Source: Toxonevra muliebris (Eukaryota > Arthropoda > Insecta > Diptera > Pallopteridae). From it: a stretch of 64,000 nt of DNA. The notes beneath the pieces were generated by a model that saw only the letters and a list, made by a program, of their open reading frames with translations, was not told the origin of the DNA and made no database searches. The stretch's first letter is position 1. Each line of letters starts with the position of its first letter. The position numbers were made by a program, and so were the translations under genes. The stretch covers positions 70,684,400 to 70,748,399 of the forward strand of contig OY829328.1 of assembly GCA_963691655.1 (NCBI GenBank), read 5' to 3'. Positions 45,361 through 57,361 of this stretch are shown piece by piece.

Positions 45361-48300
45361 GTTAGGTTAGGTTAAGTGGCTATCCATCAGTATACACTTA
45401 GGTCAAATACGGCCCGTTACTTTACCAAGTGGGTGTTCCATCCACCCCCTTCAGCACAGAACCTGAGTTTAGTCGAACCAATTAGACTTTGTTATATGTA
45501 TATTTAAGCTGGTCTCCTAGATCAGTTGACTATAAGTCAAGCCAAGACCTGGGCTGGACAGAATCATAAGTAGTGAGAAATGGATTTCTTCTTTTCTTCA
45601 CCCTTACAACTTCTGCAATAGTCGTTTGAGGCCGCACATAATCTAAAGGGGCGCACGCCTATAAGACTGTGACCAAATATTACTGCCACTGCTTTATATA
45701 TTTGCCTTCTACGAAAAAAAATAGCTTTCTAGAGTGTTCGAGGTTATACTCTTGCCATTACCCGCTTGATGGTTTTGTATGTGTGCTCAATCAGCCATCT
45801 CACTTTCGTTTGGTTCAAGAGCTCCATTTGAACAATAAGCTTGCAGGTTGAAAGTGGAACCCCGGGGTAGTTATTAATTTGTGAAAGCGGCATTTTTGCA
45901 CCCACTCTAGCTAACTTATCAGCTTTATTATTTCCAAATATATCACTGTGACCTAGGACCCACACAAGGTTACGTTGAGTTCATCGGCTATCTCATTAAG
46001 TAGATGCCTACTATCAAAATTCACCTTGGAGGTCAGTGATATACTGACTAGGACTTGATAGCATGTTGGCTGTCGCTGAAAATGAAAATATCATGGACTG
46101 ATGCTTTATTACATTTCAGCCAATTCACCGCTACCTGTATGGCCATGACCTCAGCTTAGAAGACGCTGCAGTGGCTAGGCAGATGAAAGTATAAGTTTAA
46201 ATCCTAGTTGCTTAGAGAATACCCCTCCCCCTTCCTTTCCATTCAGTTTGAATCCATCGGTGTAAAAACACTCTACATTCTTCAACTGGGATCAACTCTA
46301 AATCATATCCTCTCTCGAAGGAATGAAAGTGATAAAGTGGTTGTCGAAGGAGTTTATGGGGAGGATGTAGTCAATGTTTTTTGAAAAAGCGGTGAACTCC
46401 GAAAGTATTTTGGAATGACCTACAAATGGTTTAGACCAGAGACTGACTGAATTTAGCCGGGCAGCTGAGTTGGCCGCATTCTGTTTCCCAAAGAGGTCAG
46501 CACGAGTTAGGTAGAGAATGGTATTCATGGCTATAATCAAAAATGATGCCGTTCCTTGAATTTTGCCTGGGCTTCTTTGACGACCTCGATAGTCTAGTGG
46601 ATAGTGCACTAGACTTTCATCCAGAAGGTTGCGGGCTCGATTCCCGTCTTGGTCTGGTGGTTAATTCTCATAAACTTCTTATATTCACTATCAATATGAG
46701 GTGGATGAGAATTATAAGAATGTGTACAAGTACACACACCTTGGTTGGTAATGGCAAAAACACCGAGCTGATAAAAAATTGCCACATAGCCGTTCGGAAT
46801 CGGCGTTAAACTGTAGGTCCTACCATTGCCACTGTGGTCTAGTGACAGAGTGGCAGACTCTTCTTTCTGGAGACCCGAGTTCGATTCTCGGCTTGGGTAT
46901 GTTTCTTATCTATCTTTCTTTCTCTCTTCCTTTCTTTCTTTCTTTCTTGGGGCTTTGGTATAATAGATCTTATAGGTCGCAGTGCCTGACTTTCGAGTCG
47001 TCCTTCCTTCAAATAATAATAATAAAATGGGCTTCTTTTTGAAGAGCTGTCCACTAAACCATTACACCATAAAATAGAATTGGTCTGGTGACTGCTCAAT
47101 AAAGCCCATGCACGATTCGAGGGTCCATACTTTTCTACATGAAAAAAGGGATTTCTGGACCCTAAAAATGGTATTAGTTTTCCAGCTAAATTTTGTAGCT
47201 AGGATGAGTCCCAGATATTTTGCCTGTTCTACTACTACCTTAGAGAGACTCCATTAAGAATCGGAGTATTAAAGGCGGAAGATTTATATTTATTTGCAAA
47301 TAGAACCAGTTCGGTCAGAGAGGATACTTAGAAATTTTTTTGAAACTGCCAAGACCACATCATCTGCATACGCAACAACAATGCACTCGCACTCATCTAG
47401 AACTACTAATGGATCATTTGCCACTAGGTTCCATAACAATGACGAGAGTACCCTTCCCTGAGGATTACCTCTCGCTACCATTCCACTTACAGCTGAGCTA
47501 ATCCACATTGTTGAACTAATCACCCTTTTCGTAAGCAGGGTCTCAACAATGTTCAGTAAAGCTTTGTCTGTACCAAGCTGACCTAAGGATGCCGTAATAG
47601 TACTAGGCAGCAGTACATTGTTGAAAGCTCCTTCTATATCTAAGAAAGCGACAAAAGTAAGCTTTTATCGATTTAAAGATCTTTCGGTACTAGATACCAG
47701 GGAGTGAAGGGTAGTTTCTACTGACTTTCCTTTGGTTTTCACATGCTAAGGCTTAGATATCATTCTGGGATTCGAATCTTGTCTAATGAATATATCGACC
47801 AGTCGTTAAAGAGTCTTCAAAAGACTTGAGGTTAAACTGATCGGTCGAAAGTCATTTGCTTTGCTATGAGAAGTTTTCCAACCTTTGAGTATAAAGACTA
47901 CTTTAATTTCCATCCAAGATTTTCGAAAAAAAGATTAGTTGTAAGCAACTTTAAAAAAATAGCTTTTAACCAAGGAAGCTGACTGTAGCTCTGCTGGAAT
48001 AATTCCACCCAGTCCAGATGCCTTAAATGGTTTAAAACTGTTTATGAGCCATTTTATTTTTTCCCTACTAATGACTTTAGGGGCGAGTGAGTTGTTTGGA
48101 TATGTTATCGCCGATTCACTGATTCCCGTTTGTGAGCATCCGGGAAAATGTGTGTCGATGAGGAGTTCAAGAGTCCATTAGGCTTTAGGCTACCAAGAGT
48201 GCCGTTTGGCTTTCCTAATTAGTTTCTTGAAACTTTAAGGGGCTTTCTTTATACGGAAGCCATTCATTGATTCTTTTTGCCTAATAGTCTTCTACGTTCT

Positions 48301-48370
48301 TTTCTCAGTTGAATAAACTCGTCAGACCACCAAGGTGGTTTGACTTTACCCCCTTATTTTTCGTACATTG
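45361..48370 (-). pseudogene. LINE (LOA/Jockey-type) remnant B: RT plus RNase H
   Basis: Minus-strand, 5'-truncated LINE ORF2 in several frames. From 48370 downwards: a pre-RT segment (AKRINEWLPYKESPLKFQET), FRPISLTSSLLKTL, VAFLDIEGAFNNVL, RGNPQGRVLSSLLWNLVAND, VVAYADDVVLAVS (YADD intact), TELVLF, QAKYLGLILATKFSWK, TRPILFYGVMV, then after a SINE insertion ADLFGKQNAANSAARLNSVS. An RNase H domain follows: IFSDSQHAI, LNEIADELNVTL, and WVLGHSDIFGNNKADKLARV (45900-45965). The element ends with a CTTAACCTAACCTAACC 3' tail at 45361-45378. Stops and frameshifts abolish function. The 5' endonuclease is missing. Confidence 0.93.
46579..47027 (+). mobile_element. composite SINE with two tRNA-like heads
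   Basis: A 449-bp insertion in LINE B flanked by a perfect 11-bp duplication TGGGCTTCTTT (46568-46578 and 47028-47038). On the plus strand it comprises: a tRNA-Glu-like head (46579-46655, B box GGGCTCGATTCCC); a body shared with the SINE at 4909-5049; a core CCGTTCGGAATCGGCGTTAA then ACTGTAGGTCC (46791-46821) shared with the SINE at 61046; a second tRNA-like head (about 46829-46905, B box GAGTTCGATTCTC); a TTTCTTTC tract; a short body; and an AATAATAATAATAAAA tail. One pair of target duplications encloses everything, so it integrated as one unit. Removing it brings the two LINE halves together. Confidence 0.9.
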
Positions 48371-48487
48371 GCAGGTGGAAATCTTGCATAGATACCGTAG
48401 AATTCTAGTTATACGATTATGTCAAATTCCTACCGACTAAAACCACCTACTTCTCACCACTTTCCCCGCGGGACTATCTCTAATTAA

Positions 48488-49317
48488 TTAGGAACAAAAA
48501 TCGGATACAAAAATCGGACCCAAATTAAACGTAAAATCGAAAAAAAATTCGGAAATATTTCAAATTAAAATTCAGGCCCAAAATCAGACCGAAATTCAGT
48601 CTATAATCCAAACCAAAATTGACACTAAATTCAGAAAAGTTAGACCAAACCAGCGTTAAAAACTAAGACCAATTTCTGACAATTAAAATTCAGATTCAAA
48701 ATTCAAGGTGTGGTCTAAAATTAAACGAAAAATCAGACCCAAAATCAGAGCCAATATTCAGGACCAAAATCAGACCAAAAATTAGACCATAATTCAGACC
48801 AAAACTTCTATCAAATTGAGATAGAAAATTAAACGAAAATTCAGAAACAAAATATGACACACACAGATAAAAATTTGGAAAAAATCAGACCAAAATTCAG
48901 GCTCATAATTAGACCAAAATTCAGGCCCAAAATTAGACCAAAATTCACTTCATAATTGAACCAAACCAAAACTTAGACCAAATACAGATAAAAAATTCAA
49001 CAAAAATTCAGAACAAAAATAACAGCAAATTCAGGCCTAAAATCGGATCGAAACTGAGACCAAAATAAGACTAAATTGAGGCATAAAATCAAATGAAAAA
49101 ACAGGCCACACCTAAGACCAAACTCAAACCAAAAATTTAACACGAATTCAGACCAATCCTTAGACCAAATTTATGCCGAAACCAAACGAAAAATTAGATC
49201 AAACATGAAAACAGAACTTAGACATATTCAAATTAAAAATCTAATCAAAACTCAAACTCCGATTCAGAATTCAAGGTCAGCTCTAAAACCGAAAGAAAAA
49301 TCAGACCAAAAATCAAA
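48488..49317 (+). repeat. left arm of ~0.8-kb inverted duplication (CAGACCAAAATTCAG minisatellite)
   Basis: Degenerate AAATTCAGACCAAAATCAGA-type minisatellite. Long stretches are nearly identical to the reverse complement of 52690-53497: for example, GGAACAAAAATCGGATACAA at the outer end, ACCAGCGTTAAAAA, TCAGAGCCAATATTCAGG, and AAACATGAAAACAGAACTTA at the inner end. The irregular words are shared in the same order, so this is a duplicated block rather than independent arrays. Starts ~115 bp from the 5' end of LINE B. Confidence 0.92.
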
Positions 49318-49599
49318 CTAAAGTTCAGAACAGAAATCAGACGAAAAAAAAATGAAGTGGGCTTTAATTATGCAGTTGCAGTTGTTCAGCGGACATGATA
49401 ATAATTAATAAATATTAATTATTTATTTAATTTACGGGGGAGGATTAGCGTTAAGTTTCATTTTTCGTTATAGTAGTGCTCTACTGTCGCCTTTTGCATT
49501 CGCGGCGATGTTTATTATGCTATTGGCTTAACGCGCGTTCTGCGTTTACTGATTATGTTAGCAGCAACCATGGCTGCTATTCTCTGTTTCTCTATGCTG

Positions 49600-50715
49600 T
49601 TGCACATTTGTGTGGTTAGGTTAGTCATCATTGGGGGTTCTCTAAACACTCCAGGTCCTCTCTTTCACTTTTGAAACGTGGACAGTGAAAAAGGATGTGC
49701 TTGAGGTTTCAAGCTCGTCTGAGCAGCTCGGAAAATACGGGTCTATTTCAAATTTGAAACGGTGTAGATACAGCTTGAAGCATCCATGTCCGCTGAGCAA
49801 CTGCAACTGCGTAATTAAAGTCCATTTCTTCGTGATTGCGCTGGGACCACTTTTTTATGTTCGGGATTTGGCCAAAGGTGCAGTTATCAGACTGCTCCCA
49901 TCTTTTTTGTCGCTCTATTATAGTGCGGTGCCTCTCTTCTCTTTTTTGCGCATTCGATGGTCTTTCGCCCCTAGGGCTGCCTTAATTTCGCACGCCAGCA
50001 AGTCAATTGGAAGCTTGTTGACAATAACGTATATGGCATCACCTGAAACTGTATGATATACGCTAGCTACTCTTATGGCACTAAGCCTGTACGTTGCGCT
50101 AATGCATTTTAGATGCGTCTTCTTAGCATCCGACCATATGGGTGCTAAATATAGCACCACAGAACTGATTACTCCAGACAGCAGTTGCCGCCTGCCTTCT
50201 CGTGGGCCACCGATATTCCGCATAATACGTGTTAATGTTCCGTTTATTCTGCCTGCTTTATTACTGACGGCTAGCAGCTGTTCGTGAAAAAAGTCATCCT
50301 AGAGTCTACAAGTTTTCCTAGGTACTTAATGTGTGGCTGCTAGGTGACTTGGGATTTCCGACGGTGATAGTTATTTCTTAGCGCACTTTCCTAGTGCAAC
50401 ACGCAGTCAGTCTTCTGATTAGCCAGCTCCAGTTTTGCATCATTTAGCCATCCCCTCACCCTCGCAATTGCTTCGTTGCACGTCGCCTGCAAGGACTCTA
50501 GGTGTTTGCCGACAAGCGTCGGGTTTTTAGGAAGATCCAGTTTCAAGATGTCGTCGTCCATTGCGTTCCATAGTGTTGGGCCGAACACTGAGCCTTTTCA
50601 CCATTGTCCGTATCATATAGAAGTATTCTGTTTTTGAAATAGTCGGCAGTTATTTTCAGTACGTACTCCGGTACTTCGAAACGGTACTTTTTCGCCTAGG
50701 GGACACCATTGAAAA
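49600..50715 (-). pseudogene. R1/Jockey-type LINE remnant C
   Basis: Minus strand, from about 50715: FEVPEYVLKITADYFKNRIL (fingers), then, after a frameshift, GSVFGPTLWNAMDDDILKLDLP. In PTLVGKHLESLQATC the expected FADD catalytic segment is absent without loss of frame. Next NIGGPREGRRQLLSGVISSV and RLSAIRVASVYHTVSGDAI (thumb), then SGHGCFKLYLHRFKFEIDP (C-terminal zinc-knuckle-like region, 49700-49800). A distinct family from LINEs A, B and D. Lies within the spacer of the inverted duplication. Confidence 0.87.
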
Positions 50716-51985
50716 TAACAAAAAATTACGGTGGTGATTGAGCCGAACTTAACTATCATCTATAAATGCCAATTAGTAGCTAAATGGCGATATATTTTCT
50801 ATAATTATATGGAAAAACAAATGTAAAAAAATTTGAAAAGCTTTTTATATACCATACATACCCATGCATAAATTTGAATACTTATGTCCCATGGTTACGT
50901 TGTTGTTGTCATATTAAAAAAAGGTAATAAATCTTTGAAGTTTGTTATTTTAGTAGGTGGGTACGTAAGTATATACTTTGTATTTTGTTACTAGCTGTAG
51001 TTGAAATTAAATACCAAAATATTTCCATTTACCTACTTAGTTACATATATGCATGCACATACATATTTATTATGACTGTGGCTCTTTCATTCAATGCCAC
51101 TCAATCAACTTCAATTAAAAAAGAATCATAAAAAATATAGGTACTTTACTTTCACGTTCATTTATGATTATCTTTTTCATTCATTTAATTATAACAACAG
51201 CTAAAAACAAAAAAAAAAACAAAAAAAAAAAAAACAGCAACAACATTTGATTAAGTGTAGGTAGATAATATATAAGTATACTCTACATAGATACACATGC
51301 ACTCATATACGCATATACGTTGGTGTATGTGTGTGTGTCACACTTCGTATCGCCACGGTTATTCTCAATTTATTGCATTTTCAAATACTCAAATATAAAT
51401 GCGCTGCACTTTAAGAAATCATATCACAAGCGAATAAACGTATAAACAGTTTGAGCTCTTTACTTTTATAAGTTGTTACCTAATACCTTTCTACTAATGT
51501 TTTTGTATAGTTTACCCTCAGCCCCTTCTCATTTTCCATAAGAAAAACTATTTTGTTATATCATGCTAAACTTTGCTTTAAACAAAACAAAAAACGAATA
51601 ATCGTTAAGTGCAACGTAAATTGGCTAAAGGAGAGAAAGAAGTTAAGAAAGCAAAGCCCTTTTTACCTATGCGCTTCTCTCTCACTCTTATCTCGCAGAA
51701 CAACAACCTTCTTTCGAATGTCATTCCACTTACAATAACAACAACCACAAGAAAAACACATGCACTTTTTGTTGTTCTTATTATTTACTTTTTACTACTT
51801 TATTTTTTTCCATACATTTTCCCTTGCCCTTTTGCTCGCAATCAGTGGCGGATCTAGAAGAGCACTATGGGGGTTGCAACCCTTCCCAAAAATGTAAATG
51901 CTTATAACCTTTTAAAATCTTTCGAAAATACATATAATATCGGGGTCAGTTCAGTTGTTCTGTTTTCAGATGTGATTTTATAGTT
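50716..51985. other. AT-rich spacer, no recognised gene
   Basis: Poly-A/CAA tracts (51205-51245), a TGTGTGTGTGT run (51328-51338) and TACATATATGCATGCACATA-like sequence. A GGATCTAGAAGAGCACTATG word (51850) precedes the right minisatellite, and ATCTAGATCCGCCCCTG follows it (54274-54290), a possible inverted pair bounding it. Confidence 0.5.
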
Positions 51986-51989
51986 CCCT

Positions 51990-54275
51990 TTTTAGTTTTA
52001 TTTTATGTGTGATTTTTGTTCTAGATTTCGGTTAGAGTTTTGATCTGAGTTTGGTCTAAGTTTTGCTCTGAGTTATGTCTGAATTTTAGTTCAACTTCTG
52101 GACTGATTTATAGTTTGAATTTTAGGCTGATTTTGGCCATGAATTTTGATCTGATTTTTCTCGAATTTTAATCTAAATTTGGGTTTAATTTTGGGTTTAA
52201 TTTTGGGGCTGAATTTAAGGCTGATTTTTTTTCTGAACTTTCGCTTAATTTTTTATTTAAATGTGGTCAAAGTTTTGTTCTGGTTTTGGGCCTGAATATT
52301 TGTCCTGATTTTTAGACTGATTTTGGGTGTAATTTTTGTACTGAACTTCGGTTTAATTTTTAGTTTGATTTTAGACTAGACCTTGAATTTTGAATCTGAG
52401 TCTGTTTTTTTGTCTAAAATTGGACTAAGTTTTGACCTCTGGTTTGGTCTAATTTTTATCTGAATTTAGTCTAAATTTTTAGTTCGAATTATGATCTGAA
52501 TTTTGTTCTGATTTTGGTCCAATTTTGTGCCTGAATTTATGTCTGATTTTTTCGGAATTTTAATTTGATTTTGAGTTTAATTTGGGGGCTGAGTTTAGGT
52601 CTGATTTTTCTTCTGAACTTTTGCTTAATTTTTTATCTAAATTTGATAAAAGGTTTGATCTGAATTATGGTAATTTTTTTCGCCTGATTTTTGGTCTGAT
52701 TTTTCTTTCGGTTTTAGAGCTGACCTTGAATTCTGAATCGGAGTTTGAGTTTTGATTAGATTTTTAATTTGAATATGTCTAAGTTCTGTTTTCATGTTTG
52801 ATCTAATTTTTCGTTTGGTTTCGCCAAAATTTGGTCTAAGGATTGGTCTGAATTTGTGTTAAATTTTTGGTTTGAGTTTGGTCTTAGGTGTGGCCTGTTT
52901 TTTCATTTGATTTTATGCCTCAATTTAGTCTTATTTTGGTCTCAGTTTCGATCCGATTTTAGGCCTGAGTTTGCTGTTATTTTTGTTCTGAATTTTTGTC
53001 CAATTTTTTATCTGTATTAGGCCTAAGTTTTGGTTTGAATTATGGACTGAATTTGGGTTTAATTTTGGGCCAGCATTTTAGTCTCATTTTTTTCCGAATT
53101 TTTATCTATGTGTGTCATATTTTGCTTCTGAATTTTCGTTTAATTTTTTATCTTAATTTGATAGAAGTTTTGGTCTGAATTATGGTCTAATCTTTGGTCT
53201 GATTTTGCGCCTGAATATTGGCTCTGATTTTGGATCAGATTTTGGGTCTGATTTTTCGTTTAAATTTAGACCACACCTTAAATTTTGAATCTGAATTTTA
53301 ATTGTCTGAAACTGGTCTAACTTTTTAACGCTGGTTTGGCCTAACTTTTCTGAACTTGGTTCAATTTTGGTTTGGATTATAGTCTGAATTTCGGTCTGAT
53401 TGTGGGCCTGAATTTTAATCTGAAACTTTTCCGAATTTTTATTTGATCTTGCATTTAATTTGGGACCGATTTTTGTATCCGATTTTTGTTCCAAATTTTC
53501 GTTTAATTTTTTTTATCTAAGTTTGATCTAAGTTTTGGTCTAAACTTTGTCTGGCCTTATGTCTGAATTTTGGTCCTGATTTGATTTTTGTTCCGAATTT
53601 TGTTTTAATTTTTCGTTTGATTTTAGACCTGACCTTAAATTTTGAATCAGAGTCTGAATTAAGTCTAAGTTTTGATCGCAAGTTTCGTTTAATTTATCAT
53701 TTGATTTCAACCTAATTTTGGTCTACGTTTTGGTCTGAATTTCGGTCAGATTTTTGGTCTGAGTTTGGTCTCAGGTTTAGTCTTAGATTGATCTGTTGAT
53801 CAAAGACCTCAATTTAGTCCTATTTTTGGCCTGAATTTGCTCTGATTTTTGTTCTTATTTTTTATGTAATTTTGATCTAATTTCTGTTCTTAATTTATGT
53901 TTTGATTTTTGGTCTAATTTTTAGAAAGAATTTCGGTCTGAGTTTTGTTCTGATGTTGGACTGAATTTTAGTCAGAATTTTAATCTGATTTAAGGTCTGA
54001 ATTTAGTTTATGTTTTGGCCTGAGTTTTGGTCTGATTTTTGGTTTTATTTTTTGTTTAAATTTTGAAATGACTTTGGTCTGACTTTTGGTTAGATTTTGG
54101 TCTAAAACTTTTTCGGAAATTTTCTTGAATGATGAGTGTATGAATTTTTTATCAGATTTTTGGACTGATCTGAATTTGGCGTAGTCCTGGATTTCAGATT
54201 AGTTTTCGATATGATTTTTGCTTTAGAGTTTAGAGTCTAGTTATTTAAGCGATATTCTTTCTCTAATCAAAAATC
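51990..54275 (-). repeat. GGTCTGAATTTTGGTCTGATTTT minisatellite array (2.3 kb)
   Basis: Long degenerate array with a short period (about 12-15 bp) in larger, partly repeated blocks; for example the block at about 52480-53060 resembles that at 53040-53640. Positions 52690-53497 are the right arm of the inverted duplication. GGCGGATCTAG (51846) and CTAGATCCGCC (54276-54286) lie at the two outer edges in inverted orientation, suggesting the array may be the expanded interior of a small mobile element. Short frames here are repeat artefacts. Confidence 0.88.
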
Positions 54276-55400
54276 TAGATCCGCCCCTGTTCTTAACGCT
54301 ATAATTCTGTGCTATTTCTACGCTTCATTTCATTTTTAGTTACTACCATTTTCGTTGTTGTTATTGTCTTAAAGAAAACTTTAAATGTTTCTTTTTGCTT
54401 GTCTTCAGTTTTCAAAATTGTGTTGTGGTTCGGAGTCGCTCCATTTTTTTTTATTGCATATTTGTATATTTTTTTCCATACCCGCCCACTTTTTTTTCTG
54501 TTGTTTTTGTTTTTTTCTTTTTAGTTATATACTTTGTTTACGTATGCATTTTACAGTTTATCTTCTTAAAGCTTATTTTCAACTACATACTTATTTACTA
54601 CTTTTTTTTTTTACTACCACTACTTTTCTGCTACTGCTACTATTCTCGTTACTTAGTACGATGAGTAGTTTGTATAAGTTTCTTTTGGGTAAACCTCATC
54701 AGCGATTCAATTTCATGTTGTCACGCGATGCGTTGTTGTTGTTGATATATTTTTTGATATCACTTCAAGGACGTTCGATTTTCGTGGGTTTGTTAAATAT
54801 ATTCACAGTGTAAATATCAGTTGTCTTTGCCTTTACTCTTCTTCTCTTCTCCACTCATCTTTTCCGTTTCCGTTTTTCTTTTTCAGGTTTTGTTGGCTTG
54901 GGATTTGTTTTTTCGCTTTTGATCTATTTTTACTTTGAATGACATTTTGTCTGAAAGTAGCAAAAAACGAGAAAAAGTAGTTAGTATTATAGAGTATAAA
55001 TATTTTTGTATGGTAGTGTAAGAAACCGAGTGTAAATTTCATGTTTATATGTAGATATTTTTCATTCTTAACTTCACAAATGTGGCAATTTTTATTTTCG
55101 GTTTTCCGCTTTTTAGTATCTTGCGAAAATAAATCAAAATGTTTGGGTTTTTTTCTTGCGTTCTTACTTAAAGTAGAATGCTCAGAGACGAGTGCAGAAG
55201 AGAGAGGCGTCGAAAATGAAAAATGTCATTGTTGAAATTTGCTTTTTATCTATTTTTAAGTAATTTAGATTGAATTAGTTAATTAATTAGAAGTGAAATG
55301 TATGCAAATTAAATTAGAAATCATCATTGAGATATGAAGTCATTGAGGCTTAAATAAATTATAAAATTTGCATTTACACAGCTGATTTCAAATTCATCGT
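54276..55400. other. AT-rich DNA, no recognised gene
   Basis: T-rich sequence producing overlapping phenylalanine/leucine-rich frames in three phases (54309-54813), a signature of composition rather than coding. No domain, splice context or repeat recognised. Confidence 0.5.
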
Positions 55401-55404
55401 AATT

Positions 55405-55720
55405 AAGGTTAGGTTAGACTGATTGTCCTATCTTTGAATTAAGGCTTACTAAAGACAGTGAAGCTTATTGCTTTTTGCCACAATTTCACTGTTCCCCTAA
55501 TCTTTTTCAAATCATCTAAGTCGGCTAAATTGCTGAATAAGAGTTGGTCTAAAGAAATGGTGAAAAAAGTTTGTTTCTTTCTCCTTTTCCACATCGTGAC
55601 AGGTCACGCTTGTCCTATTCTAATGTCATATCTATCAAAATACAAAAAGTGTCCATCTTTTATTAAGTTTTTTGTTCTTATTTGTATGGCCAGAAGTAAT
55701 AGCGTATTACGGATTTGACC
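55405..55720 (-). mobile_element. possible LINE 3' end remnant
   Basis: Plus-strand AAGGTTAGGTTAGACTGATTGTCC (55405-55428) resembles the 3' tails of LINEs at 5306 and 45361 (CCTAACCTAA on the minus strand). Upstream on the minus strand, faint C-terminal-like words occur (CHDVEKEKE, LIQQFSRLR). The assignment rests mainly on the tail; the 86-residue plus-strand frame here is considered spurious. Confidence 0.35.
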
Positions 55721-56150
55721 TTTAAGTTCGGAGTAAAAAATTGAGATATAAATATTTTACTATATTTTTTGATTATTCTAGAAAGTTCTAGTTACTGCAG
55801 CGACTATAGCGTTCTTCTTTTCTGAAGACCCTTAGACCATTCGATTCTTATACATTTTGGACGTTTTCTCAAAGTTTTCCCCCACCTTGTCTCAAGATAT
55901 TTTTATGAGCACATATTTCATTTGAAACTTCAAGCGAATTCATGATTTCTTTTATTAAGTTCTGGAAATTCGCAGGCCGTCTTTTATGTAAAATCCGCCA
56001 CTGCCCCAAAATTAACACCTCTTTGAACTTTTTTCGTCTGTATGCTCAACATAAACCAGACAGTTGAACCTTGAAATGATAACCCGCTTAACCATGGACG
56101 CGAAAAAATACATTCGTAATCTGTTTAAAATAGCTGGTTTTCGTGAGGGG
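55720..56150. other. no recognised feature
   Basis: Ordinary AT-rich sequence; a duplicated AAATCCGCCACTGCCCC word (55990) is not placed. Confidence 0.45.
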
Positions 56151-57360
56151 TATGACGTCAGAGGTTAGAGGTAATCAGCAGCAGTCAGATGAAGTTAGTG
56201 GCGTTAGTAGTTAGTTTAAGGGAATCAGCAGCAGCAGCTTGAGACAGTCTGAGACAATCAAAAACTGTTAAAGGTAGTTAAAAGCAGTCAAATATTCAGA
56301 AACAATGCCAGCCAGAGTCAGTGAGATAGTCCGGAACAGTCCGGCAGCTTAAAGACAATGACAATGAGGCAGTTGGAGGCAATCAGATATAGTCAACCTC
56401 AGTTTGATGAAGTCAGAGGCATTTAAATAGTCATACTGTCCCCAGGCAGTCAAGGCACTGAGAGACCGACAAGAATAGCCAAAAGAAGCCAGTGAGAGAT
56501 TGATGGAGGCAGAGAAGCAATCAGTTACAATCTGAGATAGTCAGTCATAAGCTGAGGTCGTTACAGACAGCTAGGTAGTCATATGCGGTAATAGTTTATG
56601 GCAGTAGGGCAGTCACGGACTATATAAAGTAGTTACTGGCAGTCAGAGGCAGTTAATGAAAGTTTAAAATAGACTGAGGCATTTAGGGATAGTTTTAAAC
56701 AATCAGAGACAATCTAAGGTAATGAGACAAAAATAGTCAGATGAAGTCAGAGGCAGCTTAATAAAGTCTGAGGCAGTCGTGAGGAATCAGTGATATTTTG
56801 AGGCAGTCTATGGCAATAAAAAGACTTCAGAATTAGCCTAAGACAATTGAAGGCAATGAAAGGCAATTAGTTGCAGTCAGGATTTCGAAAGTGTTAAAGC
56901 CAAAAAGAGTCCGTGGTAGCCTTGAGGAATCCAAAGCATCTAGAAGCGGTTACTTTCAATCTAATGCAGCCAGTGACAGTTTGAAACAGCCTGATGCTGT
57001 GCTAGTGCTAGTCTGAGACAATCAATTCAATCACTGCCTGAAGCAGTCACAAAACAGTCGGAGGTAGTCACAATTAGTCAGAGGCAGGCAATCAAAAGCA
57101 GCCAGTGATAGTTTAAAGTAATTCCAAGAAAACGAAAACAGCCTGTGGGATCCAGAAAAAGCAGTCACAAGCAGTCAGACAATAACAGTATATGATTCCG
57201 TCAGAGGCAGTTGAAAACAGTACGTATAACTTAAAAATTGTTTGTAGTAGTCAAAGATCGGCAGAAGCATTCATAGGCAGCTCGAGGCAGACAGAGGATA
57301 ATCAAAGGCAGACAAAATGAGGTAGTTATATAGTAGAAGGGCAATCAGAGGTAGTCAGAG
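56150..57360. repeat. AGTCAGAGGCAGTCA minisatellite array (1.2 kb)
   Basis: Degenerate units of about 10-14 bp built on GGCAGTCAGAGGCAGTTA, purine-rich on the plus strand, ending at the hAT-like repeat at 57362. A few units continue beyond it (57655-57730), so that element inserted in the array. No conserved frame. Confidence 0.88.
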
Positions 57361-57361
57361 G

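Noticed and set aside
45361..45378. TTAGG-like repeats (GTTAGGTTAGGTTA) resembling insect telomere sequence
   Set aside because: They are the reverse complement of the 3' tail of LINE B, with related tails at 5306 and 55405; true flies also lack TTAGG telomeres.
46579..46655. A functional tRNA-Glu gene
   Set aside because: Acceptor arms do not pair properly, the sequence continues into a SINE body, and it is enclosed by a retroposition duplication. The same holds for 4975-5049 and 61275-61357.
47045..47075. A third tRNA A-box-like sequence on the minus strand (GGTTTAGTGGACAG)
   Set aside because: It lies in LINE B, where it translates as part of the conserved GVMVWWTAL-type reverse-transcriptase motif, outside the SINE target duplication.
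54309..54813. Membrane protein(s) rich in Phe and Leu
   Set aside because: Three overlapping frames are open at once because of T-rich DNA; no conserved domain.
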